Shown in pieces: positions 1 to 7,998 of a stretch of DNA of 30,663 nt (position 1 is its first letter; the number at the start of each line of letters is the position of its first letter). The stretch is from Candidatus Dadabacteria bacterium UBA1144. GTDB taxonomy: Bacteria; Desulfobacterota_D; UBA1144. The DNA lies in the NCBI GenBank assembly GCA_905181755.1, contig CAJIYY010000065.1:1-30663 (forward strand), written 5' to 3'. The notes below the pieces were generated by a model. That model worked only from the letters and a program-made list of their open reading frames with translations. It was not told the origin of the DNA and searched no databases. A program made the translations under genes and the position numbers.

Positions 1-983
1 TCAACAACTCTTGTATGAAACAAATACTCAAGAGTAAATACTTCTTTAACAGAAAGAATTAAATTAGAGAGATTAGCGTTAGTGGACTTTCTGCTTCCCT
101 CTTTTAGAAGTAAGCCTATTTGGTTCCACTTGTTAGATATTTTTTTCATTTCCCTAGTTAGCTTCAACTTCTTTATAACTGATGACTCTTTCTCAGCGAT
201 AGATAAGAAATCATGATATATAAACCTAAACCCTGCTCCTTTGGATCCCCGCTTAACAATAACTTGATAAGCAAACCTAAAGACATGACTAGAATCTGGC
301 AAATAATTCCACTTTTCCAAATTGCTCGCCCACTCTAGCAAACTGAAGATGGAGCTTGTCCCTCTTTCTGACTCCTGTCCCATAAGGTAGTTCACAGAGT
401 TCTTTAAAATAGAATCTTCTATTTTTATCTTTAAATTCTCGAATGGCAAGAATGACTTAACTGTGAAATGGTTAAAATAGAGAGGATATGGCTCGGCCTT
501 TGATGATCGTGCCATATCCATATCATCAAAGCTAACTTGCTGAACATCTTGAAAATTTGTATCCGACACATAAAAAAATTTTCTTTTTTCATCAACGCCC
601 ATACAAACAATTACATGACCTGGAAAATGGGCACTAGAATTATAATAATCTAGATAGTAGATATCTGTTTGAAGAAAAACGGGAAAACCATCCTTAATAT
701 CTTGTATTAAGTTCTTTTTCGCAATTTCTGGACTAGCCTCTTTTTGCCATGCATATTTCACCTTACCGCTACTAAAAAAGTTGGGCTCCATGTTTGGAGC
801 TCTTAAGTGTATAACCTCTGAAGGTTTTCCAATTGTATTTTTATTATAAAAGAACCCCATTCCAGAACCTAAACCAAAACACAACTCTTCTTCATAGTCG
901 ACACCATAGTAATTTGCAACATTTCTTATTGCTACAGACCCACAATGAACGCCAACAAGATTGTCCCAATTTAGAATATGCAA
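1..983 (-). CDS. BtrH-like acyltransferase with DUF4872 region (3' end outside window)
   Basis: Open frame of 327 codons with no stop before the left edge. It reads as a BtrH N-terminal domain (residues about 10-160) followed by a DUF4872-like region. BtrH of butirosin biosynthesis has a papain/C39-like fold and moves an acyl group from a carrier protein to an amine. Visible candidate catalytic residues are C14 in VHCGS, H123 in FPGHVIV and D141 in VSDTNF; the FGLGSGMGF stretch (36-44) is also typical. The start is taken as TTG at 983 because an in-frame TAA lies five codons upstream and the next in-frame ATG is about 40 codons downstream. A GGAGAA stands just before the TTG. It overlaps the 3' end of the upstream mutase gene by 13 nt, so translation is probably coupled. 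The substrate is unknown. Family assignment is from recalled motifs, not a search. Confidence 0.72.
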   Translation of the reverse strand, partial: MHILNWDNLVGVHCGSVAIRNVANYYGVDYEEELCFGLGSGMGFFYNKNTIGKPSEVIHLRAPNMEPNFFSSGKVKYAWQKEASPEIAKKNLIQDIKDGFPVFLQTDIYYLDYYNSSAHFPGHVIVCMGVDEKRKFFYVSDTNFQDVQQVSFDDMDMARSSKAEPYPLYFNHFTVKSFLPFENLKIKIEDSILKNSVNYLMGQESERGTSSIFSLLEWASNLEKWNYLPDSSHVFRFAYQVIVKRGSKGAGFRFIYHDFLSIAEKESSVIKKLKLTREMKKISNKWNQIGLLLKEGSRKSTNANLSNLILSVKEVFTLEYLFHTRVV

Positions 984-2350
984 ATCTTCTCCGAAACTTT
1001 ATTTAATTCTTTCTGAATATAGTTCATAAGAACAGCAAGATTATCTTCAGAGTTAGCTTCAAACCTAATAGTTAGAGCTGGCTGGGTATTAGATGCTCTC
1101 ACCAGAGCCCACCCGGTCTTTGTTTCTACCCTTACACCGTCTACCGTTACAAGCTCATAAGAAGGATCTAGATTTTTAGCCATCGATTCTTTGAACTTGT
1201 CAATTAAATGAAACTTCTCATCTTCTGGGAAATCGATTCTCATCTCAGGCGTTGAATACATTTTTGGAATTTCCTTTAACATTGAACTAAAACTACCATC
1301 TTGAGAAGACAAAACTTCCGCTAGCCTTAATCCTGCATAAAGAGCATCATCAAAACCATGGTGCTTATCTGCAAAAAATATGTGCCCGCTAAGCTCTCCA
1401 GCTAATGGAGCAAGTTCTTCTTTGATTTTTCTTTTAATGTTAGAGTGGCCAGTTTTCCACATTATAGGAACACCACCGTTCTTCTTAATATCTTCAAATA
1501 AATTTTTTGAGCACTTAACTTCTCCTATGATTTTTGCACCTGGATTTTCCTTTAGAACCGACCTTGCTAATAAAAGGAGAACCATATCGGAATATATAAA
1601 AGTTCCATTTTCATCAACAACTCCAATCCTATCAGCATCACCATCAAAAGAGATACCTAAGTCTAGATTTTTATTTTTAACAAGATCTATTAAATCTTTT
1701 AAATTATCTTGAACTGATGGGTCTGGGTGATGATTTGGAAAATCTCCATCAGGCTCGGCAAATAACTCATAAACGTCACAGCCTGCCGCAGCAATTACAT
1801 CCTTAGCAAAGAGCCCGACTGGTGTGTTTGCACAATCCACGCCAATTTTTATTTTCTTTTTTAAATTAATTGATTTCAATATATCTTCTTTGTAAAGACC
1901 AATTATATCAAACTCCTTAAGCTCGCCCCTATCTTTTGCTATATAGAATGATTTGTCTTGAATAATTTCCTTTATCTTCTGAATTTCCTCCGCAGAAAGG
2001 ACATTTTTACCAATTGCCGCCTTAAAACCATTATAATCTGAAGGGTTATGGCTTGCTGTTATCATCACCCCACCATCAACCTCCGTTCCATATAAAGAAA
2101 AATAAAGTACAGGGGTCGTTATCATCCCGAGATCAAGGATACTAACTCCTGTTTTAAGAATAGCTTTAGACAAAGAACGAAAAATTCTTTTTGAGCTTTT
2201 TCTACAATCTCGCCCCAGAGATATGTTTTTTATTCCTTTTTCAACAAACATTGTGCCCATAGCGAGACCTATATTGTGAACTACGTCATCTTGAAGGTCT
2301 CTATCTGCTATTCCTCTGATGTCATATTCTCTAAAAATAACGTTATTCAA
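971..2350 (-). CDS. Phosphomannomutase/phosphoglucomutase (AlgC/ManB type)
   Basis: Interconverts hexose 1- and 6-phosphates for nucleotide-sugar and surface polysaccharide synthesis; cytosolic. The 459-residue length matches the alpha-D-phosphohexomutase family. All signature loops are present: N-terminal FREYDIRGI, phosphoserine loop TASHNP (S100), metal loop FDGDADRIG (D236, D238, D240), sugar-recognition loop GELSGH (319-323) and the C-terminal phosphate-binding RASNTQPALTIRFEA. The first codon is TTG at 2350, preceded by GGGAG at a good distance; no nearby ATG keeps the conserved N-terminus. PMM and PGM activities cannot be separated from sequence alone. The BtrH-like gene follows with a 13-nt overlap. 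trpE diverges upstream across 93 bp that hold two palindromes. Confidence 0.93.
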   Translation of the reverse strand: MNNVIFREYDIRGIADRDLQDDVVHNIGLAMGTMFVEKGIKNISLGRDCRKSSKRIFRSLSKAILKTGVSILDLGMITTPVLYFSLYGTEVDGGVMITASHNPSDYNGFKAAIGKNVLSAEEIQKIKEIIQDKSFYIAKDRGELKEFDIIGLYKEDILKSINLKKKIKIGVDCANTPVGLFAKDVIAAAGCDVYELFAEPDGDFPNHHPDPSVQDNLKDLIDLVKNKNLDLGISFDGDADRIGVVDENGTFIYSDMVLLLLARSVLKENPGAKIIGEVKCSKNLFEDIKKNGGVPIMWKTGHSNIKRKIKEELAPLAGELSGHIFFADKHHGFDDALYAGLRLAEVLSSQDGSFSSMLKEIPKMYSTPEMRIDFPEDEKFHLIDKFKESMAKNLDPSYELVTVDGVRVETKTGWALVRASNTQPALTIRFEANSEDNLAVLMNYIQKELNKVSEKICIF

Positions 2351-2366
2351 TTTATTCTCCCTTTAA

Positions 2367-2383
2367 GGTTTTTTGAAAAAACC
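2367..2383. repeat. Perfect inverted repeat GGTTTTTT-G-AAAAAACC
   Basis: Two perfect 8-bp arms around a single base, lying just upstream of the mutase ribosome-binding site in the divergent mutase/trpE intergenic region. The loop is too short for a stable hairpin, so a protein-binding site or intrinsically bent A-tract DNA is more likely than a terminator. Function is unknown. Confidence 0.5.
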
Positions 2384-2401
2384 AAAATCAAATTACCAAA
2401 T

Positions 2402-2418
2402 AACCTTTGACAAAGGTT
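2402..2418. promoter_or_regulatory. Operator-like palindrome over the trpE -35 box
   Basis: AACCTTT-GAC-AAAGGTT: perfect 7-bp arms with a 3-bp centre. It contains the whole trpE -35 hexamer (2407-2412), so a bound protein would block RNA polymerase. It does not resemble the classical TrpR operator, which has CTAG half-site cores. The regulator is unknown; the call rests on symmetry and position only. Confidence 0.5.
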
Positions 2419-2435
2419 TGCAGTAATAATATATT
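2407..2435 (+). promoter_or_regulatory. Sigma-70 promoter of trpE, predicting a nearly leaderless mRNA
   Basis: TTGACA (2407-2412), a 17-bp spacer and TATATT (2430-2435). With the usual distance, transcription starts at about 2442-2444, and the trpE ATG is at 2444. There is no Shine-Dalgarno sequence before the ATG, which agrees with a transcript that begins at or next to the start codon. Confidence 0.72.
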
Positions 2436-2443
2436 GAATTTAC

Positions 2444-3925
2444 ATGATTTCATTAACTTTAGAAAACTTTAAAGCTCTATCACAGAAAGGAAACTTGATA
2501 CCTGTTTTCAAAGAAATTGATTTGGACTATGATAATCCTCTTTCAATTTTGAAAAAAATTTCTTCTAAAGAGCACTGTTTTTTGTTAGAAAGTTCCGATG
2601 GTCCCGAAAAATGGTCACAATATAGCTTCCTAGGGTTTGATCCTACATTCATTATTTCTTCTAGAAATAATGAGGTAAGAATAAAGAAGAAAAATGAGAG
2701 TGAAAAAAAACTTCAAAAAAATATTTTCCTTCAACTTAAAGAAATAATGTCAGAGTTTAAGCCGGTTAAGATAGAGAGTCTCCCTAGATTCTATGGCGGC
2801 CTAGTTGGATTCTTTTCATATGAAGTTATTAATCAAATAGAGAGCATAGCCGAAACAAAGAATGAAAAAGCTGAATTTCCAGATTCTTTTTTTATGCTAA
2901 CAGATTCTGTAATAATTTTTGATAACATAAACAAGACTGCCAAAATAGTTATAAATGTTCATTTAACAAACAAGAAGAAGTACAAGGCCAGTTACCAAAA
3001 TGCAATAAAGCAAATCGCCGACATTGAGAAATTATTAAAATCCTCAAAAAGGAATCTCTACAAAAGAAAGTCCCAGCGATCCTCTAAGAAAAATATAATC
3101 AGAGCTAACTTTACAAAGCCAGATTTTCTCAGTGCAGTAAGAAAAATTAAAAACTATGTTAAAAATGGTGACGTCATTCAAACCGTAGTTTCTCAAAGAT
3201 GGAGCACTGAGTATAAAGACGACCCAATAAATTTATATAGGGCACTTAGAAAGCTTAATCCTTCCCCTTATATGTTTTACCTTAAAATGGGAGATTCATT
3301 AATTGTAGGAGCGTCACCGGAAGTTTTAGTAAGGCTTGAAAATAAAAAAGTCGAATCGCGCCCAATAGCAGGAACTAGGCCGCGTGGGCTTACTCAATCA
3401 CTAGACCTAGTTATGGAGAAAGAGTTGTTGTCTGACCCTAAGGAGTTAGCTGAGCATGTAATGTTGGTAGACTTAGCAAGAAACGATATTAGCAAAGTGT
3501 GCAATAACGGTTCTGTAAAAGTTGCCGAAATGATGAACGTTGAGAGGTACTCTCATGTTATGCACATAGTTTCTCATGTTGAAGGTGTTCTAAAGAATAA
3601 AAAAGATTGCTTTGATCTTTTGCAGTCAACTTTCCCAGCAGGAACTTTATCCGGCGCTCCAAAAATAAGGGCCATGCAAATAATAAACGAACTCGAACCA
3701 AATCCTAGAGGTCCTTACGGTGGTTCAGTGGGATACTTTGGATTTTCTGGAAACATGGACATGAGCATTATAATAAGATCCTTTTATATCAAAAAGAATA
3801 AACTATACTTTCAAGCAGGTGCTGGCATTGTAGCAGACTCTATTCCAAGCAATGAATACGAAGAGACTAAAAGTAAGTCTAAGGCAATGTTGAATGCAAT
3901 TAAGAAAAGCTCGGCAGGCGAATAA
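2444..3925 (+). CDS. trpE: Anthranilate synthase component I
   Basis: Makes anthranilate from chorismate with ammonia supplied by TrpG; first committed step of tryptophan synthesis. The 493-residue length is normal. The N-terminal feedback-site motif LLES (47-50) is present, so tryptophan inhibition is likely retained. The C-terminal chorismate-binding domain shows GASPEVLVRL (289-298), IAGTRPRG (308-315), EHVMLVDLARND (337-348), FPAGTLSGAPKIRAM (397-411) and GPYGGSVGYF (423-432). trpG starts one base after its stop, so the pair forms an operon and subunits would be made together. No trpD or trpC follows. The promoter lies directly against the start codon, with a palindrome over its -35 box. 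Confidence 0.95.
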   Translation: MISLTLENFKALSQKGNLIPVFKEIDLDYDNPLSILKKISSKEHCFLLESSDGPEKWSQYSFLGFDPTFIISSRNNEVRIKKKNESEKKLQKNIFLQLKEIMSEFKPVKIESLPRFYGGLVGFFSYEVINQIESIAETKNEKAEFPDSFFMLTDSVIIFDNINKTAKIVINVHLTNKKKYKASYQNAIKQIADIEKLLKSSKRNLYKRKSQRSSKKNIIRANFTKPDFLSAVRKIKNYVKNGDVIQTVVSQRWSTEYKDDPINLYRALRKLNPSPYMFYLKMGDSLIVGASPEVLVRLENKKVESRPIAGTRPRGLTQSLDLVMEKELLSDPKELAEHVMLVDLARNDISKVCNNGSVKVAEMMNVERYSHVMHIVSHVEGVLKNKKDCFDLLQSTFPAGTLSGAPKIRAMQIINELEPNPRGPYGGSVGYFGFSGNMDMSIIIRSFYIKKNKLYFQAGAGIVADSIPSNEYEETKSKSKAMLNAIKKSSAGE

Positions 3926-3926
3926 A

Positions 3927-4499
3927 ATGAAAAAAAAAGTATTAATGATAGATAATTATGATTCCTTTACTTATAACTTGGTTCACTATATTGAAGAACT
4001 TGGGTCCAAGGTTACAATTAAACGAAATGACAACGTCACTATAAAAGAAATAAGCAAAATAAATCCTGATTTAATTTTTATTTCTCCAGGACCATGTACC
4101 CCTAAACAAGCAGGTATCTCAGTAGAATTAATAAAAAAGGTAGCAGGAAAAATTCCAATATTTGGAGTTTGCCTAGGCCATCAATCAATAGGATACGCAT
4201 TCGGGGCAAAAATAATAAAAGCAAAGGAGCTTTTGCACGGAAAAACTTCGGATATATATCACAACAATAAAGGCACATATAAAGGTTTACCAAATCCCTT
4301 CAAAGCTACAAGATACCATTCTTTAATAATTGACAAAAAAACTCTTTCTAAGGATTTCTTGATTACTTCAAAAACAAAGGACGGAATAATTATGGGCATA
4401 AAACATAAAACTCTCGATCTTGAGGGAGTACAATTCCATCCCGAATCAATTCTAACCACTTTCGGTAAAAAGCTAATAGAAAACGCTCTAAATAAATAA
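3927..4499 (+). CDS. trpG: Anthranilate synthase component II (glutamine amidotransferase)
   Basis: Releases ammonia from glutamine for TrpE. A 190-residue class I amidotransferase with IDNYDSFTYNL at the N-terminus, oxyanion-region SPGPCTP (53-59), nucleophile C82 in GVCLGHQSIG, and H171/E173 in QFHPESIL. The frame is open 33 bases upstream into trpE, but ATG 3927 is chosen because it begins the conserved KKVLMIDNYDSF and lies one base after the trpE stop. In many bacteria this subunit also serves para-aminobenzoate synthase (PabA); the pairing with trpE favours TrpG. A dual role cannot be excluded, since no second copy is visible here. Confidence 0.93.
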   Translation: MKKKVLMIDNYDSFTYNLVHYIEELGSKVTIKRNDNVTIKEISKINPDLIFISPGPCTPKQAGISVELIKKVAGKIPIFGVCLGHQSIGYAFGAKIIKAKELLHGKTSDIYHNNKGTYKGLPNPFKATRYHSLIIDKKTLSKDFLITSKTKDGIIMGIKHKTLDLEGVQFHPESILTTFGKKLIENALNK

Positions 4500-4500
4500 A

Positions 4501-4920
4501 ATGAGGCCTACAGATATAGAGAGATTCATGGACTTGGCTTTAGCAGAGGCTAAGAATGCTGAGCTGTTAAATGAAGTTCCAATAGGAGCAATTGTGGTAA
4601 ATAATGAAAAAACAATCATTGGAAGAGGTTTTAATCAAACAGAAAGCAGATGTAATCCTGTAGCACATGCAGAAATACTAGCCATTGAAGATGCTGCTAA
4701 GCAGAATAGAGACTGGAGATTAAATAATTTTATTTTGTTTTCAACCATTGAGCCATGTCCAATGTGTAAATCAGCAGCAGCAGAAGCAAGAATTAATAGA
4801 ATTTACTATGGATCGGAGAACAGCCAGATGATGTCAAATAAAAAAGAATGTATTCAAACCAACCTGAGAAATATAGATTGTTCAAAGATTTTAAAAAAAT
4901 TTTTTAAAAAATTAAGATAA
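4501..4920 (+). CDS. tadA: tRNA-specific adenosine deaminase (TadA-like)
   Basis: Converts A34 to inosine in the anticodon of tRNA-Arg(ACG), an essential wobble modification. A 139-residue cytidine-deaminase-fold enzyme. Zinc ligands and the catalytic Glu are visible as HAE (H56, E58) and PCPMC (C86, C89). The C-terminal CSKILKKFFKKLR matches the TadA tail with its paired Phe. One oddity is that the usual AGA after the CxxC is replaced by KSAAAEAR, so a relaxed nucleoside deaminase is a weaker alternative. The ATG lies one base after the trpG stop, making it the third gene of the trpEG operon. Its 3' end overlaps the convergent jag gene by 9 nt. Confidence 0.85.
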   Translation: MRPTDIERFMDLALAEAKNAELLNEVPIGAIVVNNEKTIIGRGFNQTESRCNPVAHAEILAIEDAAKQNRDWRLNNFILFSTIEPCPMCKSAAAEARINRIYYGSENSQMMSNKKECIQTNLRNIDCSKILKKFFKKLR

Positions 4921-5619
4921 ATTTTTATCTATAACTTTTGGCAAAATTGTTATTTTTTTAAGCATCCCCACTTCTTTAGTTGTATATGTTACTTCATCGT
5001 TTTTCTCTATTTCCAGATAACAAATTCGTCTCTCATACGAATTCATAGGATTTAAGCTAAGTGGTCTATTTATCGAAACGACTTTTTCGATTAGAGCTGC
5101 AACTCTTTCAACTAACTCTGCATCTTTCTTTTCTCTAAAAGAATTAATATCTATAGAAACAAATATGCTTTCAGCATTTTGCTTACTTGCTATCCTACCT
5201 AGTAAAAATTCAATATTTTTAATCATTTCCCCTTTCTTTCCTATTAAAAAACCTAAATTCGAATCGCTCTTCAATTTTATCAATATATTCTTATCACTTA
5301 CTTCAATTTCGACTGTAGAATCTTCTACAAAGTGGGCAACTATTTGATTAAAGATTTCTTCTACTTTTTTAGTATCTACCGATTCAGAAGTATTAGAACT
5401 AGAAACCGCTGGTGTTATTGCTTGATCTGTTGTTTCTTGCTCTAATCCGTCACTTAAAACTTTAATTACAGCATTTCTTCCACCAATCCCAAGTAGACCC
5501 CTTGAACCCTCTTTAACTACTTCAAACTCCAAGTCTTCTCTACTTATCCCCAAATCCTTGCATGCCTCAATCGTTGCATCCGTTACTGTTTTTCCTTCGT
5601 ATTCTTTTTGAATAGACAT
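4912..5619 (-). CDS. jag: RNA-binding protein Jag/KhpB (Jag-N, KH, R3H)
   Basis: 235 residues with the Jag order. A Jag-N domain covers 1-53, with EGSRGLLGIGGRNA; a variable linker covers about 55-85. A KH domain covers about 88-160, with the GKKG loop at 127-130, and a C-terminal R3H domain covers about 165-230. Jag/KhpB binds RNA and is usually encoded next to yidC, as here. The R3H signature (Arg-x3-His) is altered: the stretch is ERRICYLEI, so Y201 stands where the conserved His is expected. The start has AAGGAG at ideal spacing inside the end of yidC, one base after its stop. Last gene of the rpmH-rnpA-yidD-yidC-jag cluster; its 3' end overlaps tadA. Confidence 0.9.
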   Translation of the reverse strand: MSIQKEYEGKTVTDATIEACKDLGISREDLEFEVVKEGSRGLLGIGGRNAVIKVLSDGLEQETTDQAITPAVSSSNTSESVDTKKVEEIFNQIVAHFVEDSTVEIEVSDKNILIKLKSDSNLGFLIGKKGEMIKNIEFLLGRIASKQNAESIFVSIDINSFREKKDAELVERVAALIEKVVSINRPLSLNPMNSYERRICYLEIEKNDEVTYTTKEVGMLKKITILPKVIDKNLS

Positions 5620-5620
5620 T

Positions 5621-7246
5621 TTATGCTCCTTGCATTTTTTCGAATTTTTTATTTATATAAAGCTGTTGAAATATAGATATAACGTTGCTAATAGTCCAAT
5701 AAAGTATTAGGCCAGATGGAAGCCCCCAAAACATTACAGTAAACATAATGGGCATATATTGGAATATTTTTTGTTGAAAGTCATCTGCGCCAGGATTAGG
5801 CGGAGTTAACTTTTGTGTCAAAAACCATGAAATTCCCATAACCAAGGGCAGTATTCTAAAGGGAATTCCTGTTCCAGGAATATCAAATAACATTTCCGGA
5901 GATGATAAATCAGTAATCCACAGAAATTCAGAATGCCTTAAATCTAGTGAATAAAGTAGGACATTATAAAGAGCTACAAATACAGGGATTTGTACAAGCA
6001 TTGGCAAGCAGCCACTCAAGCTAGACAAAGGATTGACACCCTCCTTTGAATAAAGCTTCATTATTTCACTGTTCTGTGTAGTTTTATCATCTTTGAATTC
6101 TTCCTTAATTGCGTCGAGCCTTGGCTTCATTAGGGCCATTTTAGATTGCATTTTTTTCATCGACATCATACTCTTTATTGTTAGTGGAAGGAATACTATT
6201 CTTATAAGAAGGGTAATGAAAATAATAGCTAGTCCATAATTGTTAATAACCCCATAAGATAGCTTCAACAACTTCTCAAGCGGACTTGCTAACCAACCAA
6301 ACCACCCTAAATCATGAGCCTCTCCAAAATTTTTCCCATATTTCTTTAAAACACTAGGATCTTTAGGGCCAAGAAAGACTATTGAAGAAGTATTGTACCT
6401 CGAACCAGGCCTCAACTTAATAGACTTATAACTCAAAAGAGATCTTATAGAATCCTTGGAGCTTTTACTATATTTTAAAGTTTTATCTCCAGCCGTCTGC
6501 AAGATATTGGAAGTTAAGAAATATTTTTTTGAAAAACCATACCAACTAAAGTCACCAATAATTTTTTCAGTTTCAGAGGGTGCAGAATCAACTACTTCCA
6601 TATCCTCGTCAATAAAATAGCCCATAACATTGTGTTCAGCCGCATCTACTTCGCCAACAGATTCCTCAAATACTCTAAAGACAAAATCTTTACTAGAATT
6701 ATTAAAGACAACTATCTGCTGCTCTATCCCATAATCATCATTAAAAATAAAAGACTTCTGTATAGTTATTTGACCAAATTTAGCCACAAGGTTCAGCTGT
6801 TTAATCCCAGAGGAGAACTCATAACTATTTACCTTGGAATTGAAATTTATTTCCTTAGGAATATCTTGCTGACCTTTTTTCGCTTGGACGATGGTCTTGG
6901 ACATAAATTCGCCTGCTTGCATAATCTTCGTAAACTCATAAGAGTCTGGAGCAGCAAAATATTTTTTTAGTCTGACATCATATATAAATCCACCAACTTT
7001 TGATATTTTACCGTCAAACATTGGTGTAGAAAATTTTACACTTTCATTTTGAAATGTACCTGACAGCTCAGGCATGTCTTCCGAAACCTCAATAGGATTG
7101 TCGGAAACTTGGTATTCGCTTTGCTTATTTGAGGATACCGTCTCATTGATATTCTCCGCTGGTACCTCATCAGTGCTAGTAAAGAAGTTAGATCCAAAGA
7201 TTATAACCATGGAAGCTAATAAAAATATTAAGTAATTTTTCTTCAC
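5621..7246 (-). CDS. yidC: Membrane protein insertase YidC
   Basis: Inserts and folds inner-membrane proteins, alone or with Sec. The 541-residue size with a large periplasmic P1 domain (about 50-315) is the Gram-negative form. The first membrane segment is residues 4-21. The core bundle includes GLAIIFITLLIRIVFLPLT, which carries the conserved groove Arg, then LPMLVQIPVFVALYNVLLYS, ILPLVMGISWFL and MFTVMFWGLPSGLILYW, ending in a basic tail. The start codon is GTG at 7246; its first base is also the last base of the yidD stop (TAGTG), so the two are translationally coupled. jag follows with a one-base gap. Confidence 0.95.
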   Translation of the reverse strand: MKKNYLIFLLASMVIIFGSNFFTSTDEVPAENINETVSSNKQSEYQVSDNPIEVSEDMPELSGTFQNESVKFSTPMFDGKISKVGGFIYDVRLKKYFAAPDSYEFTKIMQAGEFMSKTIVQAKKGQQDIPKEINFNSKVNSYEFSSGIKQLNLVAKFGQITIQKSFIFNDDYGIEQQIVVFNNSSKDFVFRVFEESVGEVDAAEHNVMGYFIDEDMEVVDSAPSETEKIIGDFSWYGFSKKYFLTSNILQTAGDKTLKYSKSSKDSIRSLLSYKSIKLRPGSRYNTSSIVFLGPKDPSVLKKYGKNFGEAHDLGWFGWLASPLEKLLKLSYGVINNYGLAIIFITLLIRIVFLPLTIKSMMSMKKMQSKMALMKPRLDAIKEEFKDDKTTQNSEIMKLYSKEGVNPLSSLSGCLPMLVQIPVFVALYNVLLYSLDLRHSEFLWITDLSSPEMLFDIPGTGIPFRILPLVMGISWFLTQKLTPPNPGADDFQQKIFQYMPIMFTVMFWGLPSGLILYWTISNVISIFQQLYINKKFEKMQGA

Positions 7247-7485
7247 TACTTGGTACCTCCAGGAACTTTATCCTCTCCAGATTGAAAAAAAGGATTGCAT
7301 CTAATAATTCTCAGAAAAGCCAGGCGGGATCCTTTGAATGGTCCATGAATTTCAATTGCATCTAATGCATACTGGGAGCACGAAGGGGTAAACCTGCAAG
7401 ACGCAGGTAACAATCGAGACAAAGTTGCTCTATAAAGGTTAATTCCTAGAATTAACAATGTTTGAATCAAGTTTCTCATTAACAA
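7246..7485 (-). CDS. yidD: Membrane protein insertion efficiency factor YidD
   Basis: A 79-residue member of the YidD family, thought to help insertion of YidC-dependent proteins at the inner face of the membrane. The hallmark PASCRFTPSCSQYALDAI is complete, followed by RIIRCNPF. The N-terminal LIQTLLILGINLYRATLS is amphipathic or hydrophobic. It starts inside rnpA (47-nt overlap in another frame) and ends one base into yidC, so production probably depends on coupling along the cluster. Confidence 0.95.
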   Translation of the reverse strand: MLMRNLIQTLLILGINLYRATLSRLLPASCRFTPSCSQYALDAIEIHGPFKGSRLAFLRIIRCNPFFQSGEDKVPGGTK

Positions 7486-7810
7486 TCTGCTTTCTAACGA
7501 TTGAAAGCTCTTTTCTTATCCTATTGAAGTCTAAATCTAGAATCTTTCTATTAACAACAAAAACAATATCTCTTCTCTCTACTGATGCAAAGTCTAGTCT
7601 AAAAATTTCTTTTAAAATTCTTCTATACTTATTCCTTACGACAGCCAAATTACTTACTTTTTTAGATACTATAACACCAAGATTAGAGATTTTACTGTTT
7701 TTGTTTTTAACAAAAATATTTATACCCTTAGTTGAACATCTAAAACCTTGGCTTAAAGTAACATTAAAATTTATTTTTATCTTTTCCTGAATATTTATAC
7801 TAGGGTTCAT
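7439..7810 (-). CDS. rnpA: Ribonuclease P protein component
   Basis: Protein cofactor of RNase P, which trims the 5' leader of pre-tRNA. 123 residues. The diagnostic RNR-type motif is seen as KKVSNLAVVRNKYRRILKEIFR-like residues at about 49-70, and VFVVNRK is in the second half. The N-terminus is diverged but of ordinary length. The ATG overlaps the rpmH stop (ATGA), typical of coupled rpmH-rnpA pairs, and its 3' end encodes the start of yidD in another frame. Confidence 0.93.
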   Translation of the reverse strand: MNPSINIQEKIKINFNVTLSQGFRCSTKGINIFVKNKNSKISNLGVIVSKKVSNLAVVRNKYRRILKEIFRLDFASVERRDIVFVVNRKILDLDFNRIRKELSIVRKQIVNEKLDSNIVNSRN

Positions 7811-7956
7811 TTAGAATATCTCGAGACTGTTAGGCTTGCTCTTCCCTTTGTCCTTCTGAGAGCAAGAACTCTTTTGCCAGATTTAGTCTCATTCCTAGAC
7901 CTAAAACCATGAGTTCTAAGTCTTTTTAATTCACTTGGCTGATATGTCCTTTTCAT
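7807..7956 (-). CDS. rpmH: 50S ribosomal protein L34
   Basis: A 49-residue basic protein beginning MKRTYQPSELKRLRTHGFRSR, with SGKRVLALRRTKGRASLTVS, the standard L34 pattern; a few residues longer than usual at the C-terminus. First gene of the rnpA-yidD-yidC-jag cluster. dnaA, which normally lies upstream or diverges, is absent; an unrecognised gene is there instead. There is no Shine-Dalgarno before the ATG, and a promoter lies close to it, so the mRNA may start only a few bases before the codon. Confidence 0.95.
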   Translation of the reverse strand: MKRTYQPSELKRLRTHGFRSRNETKSGKRVLALRRTKGRASLTVSRYSK

Positions 7957-7965
7957 AAGAGTTAA

Positions 7966-7993
7966 AATGTACCATTAAAGAGCTAAAAATCAA
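7966..7993 (-). promoter_or_regulatory. Probable rpmH promoter
   Basis: TTGATT (7988-7993), a 16-bp spacer and TACATT (7966-7971), read on the minus strand. The predicted start is about 7959, only about 3 nt before the rpmH ATG at 7956, and no Shine-Dalgarno is visible. The hexamers are moderate, so confidence is limited. Confidence 0.45.
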
Positions 7994-7998
7994 TTATT

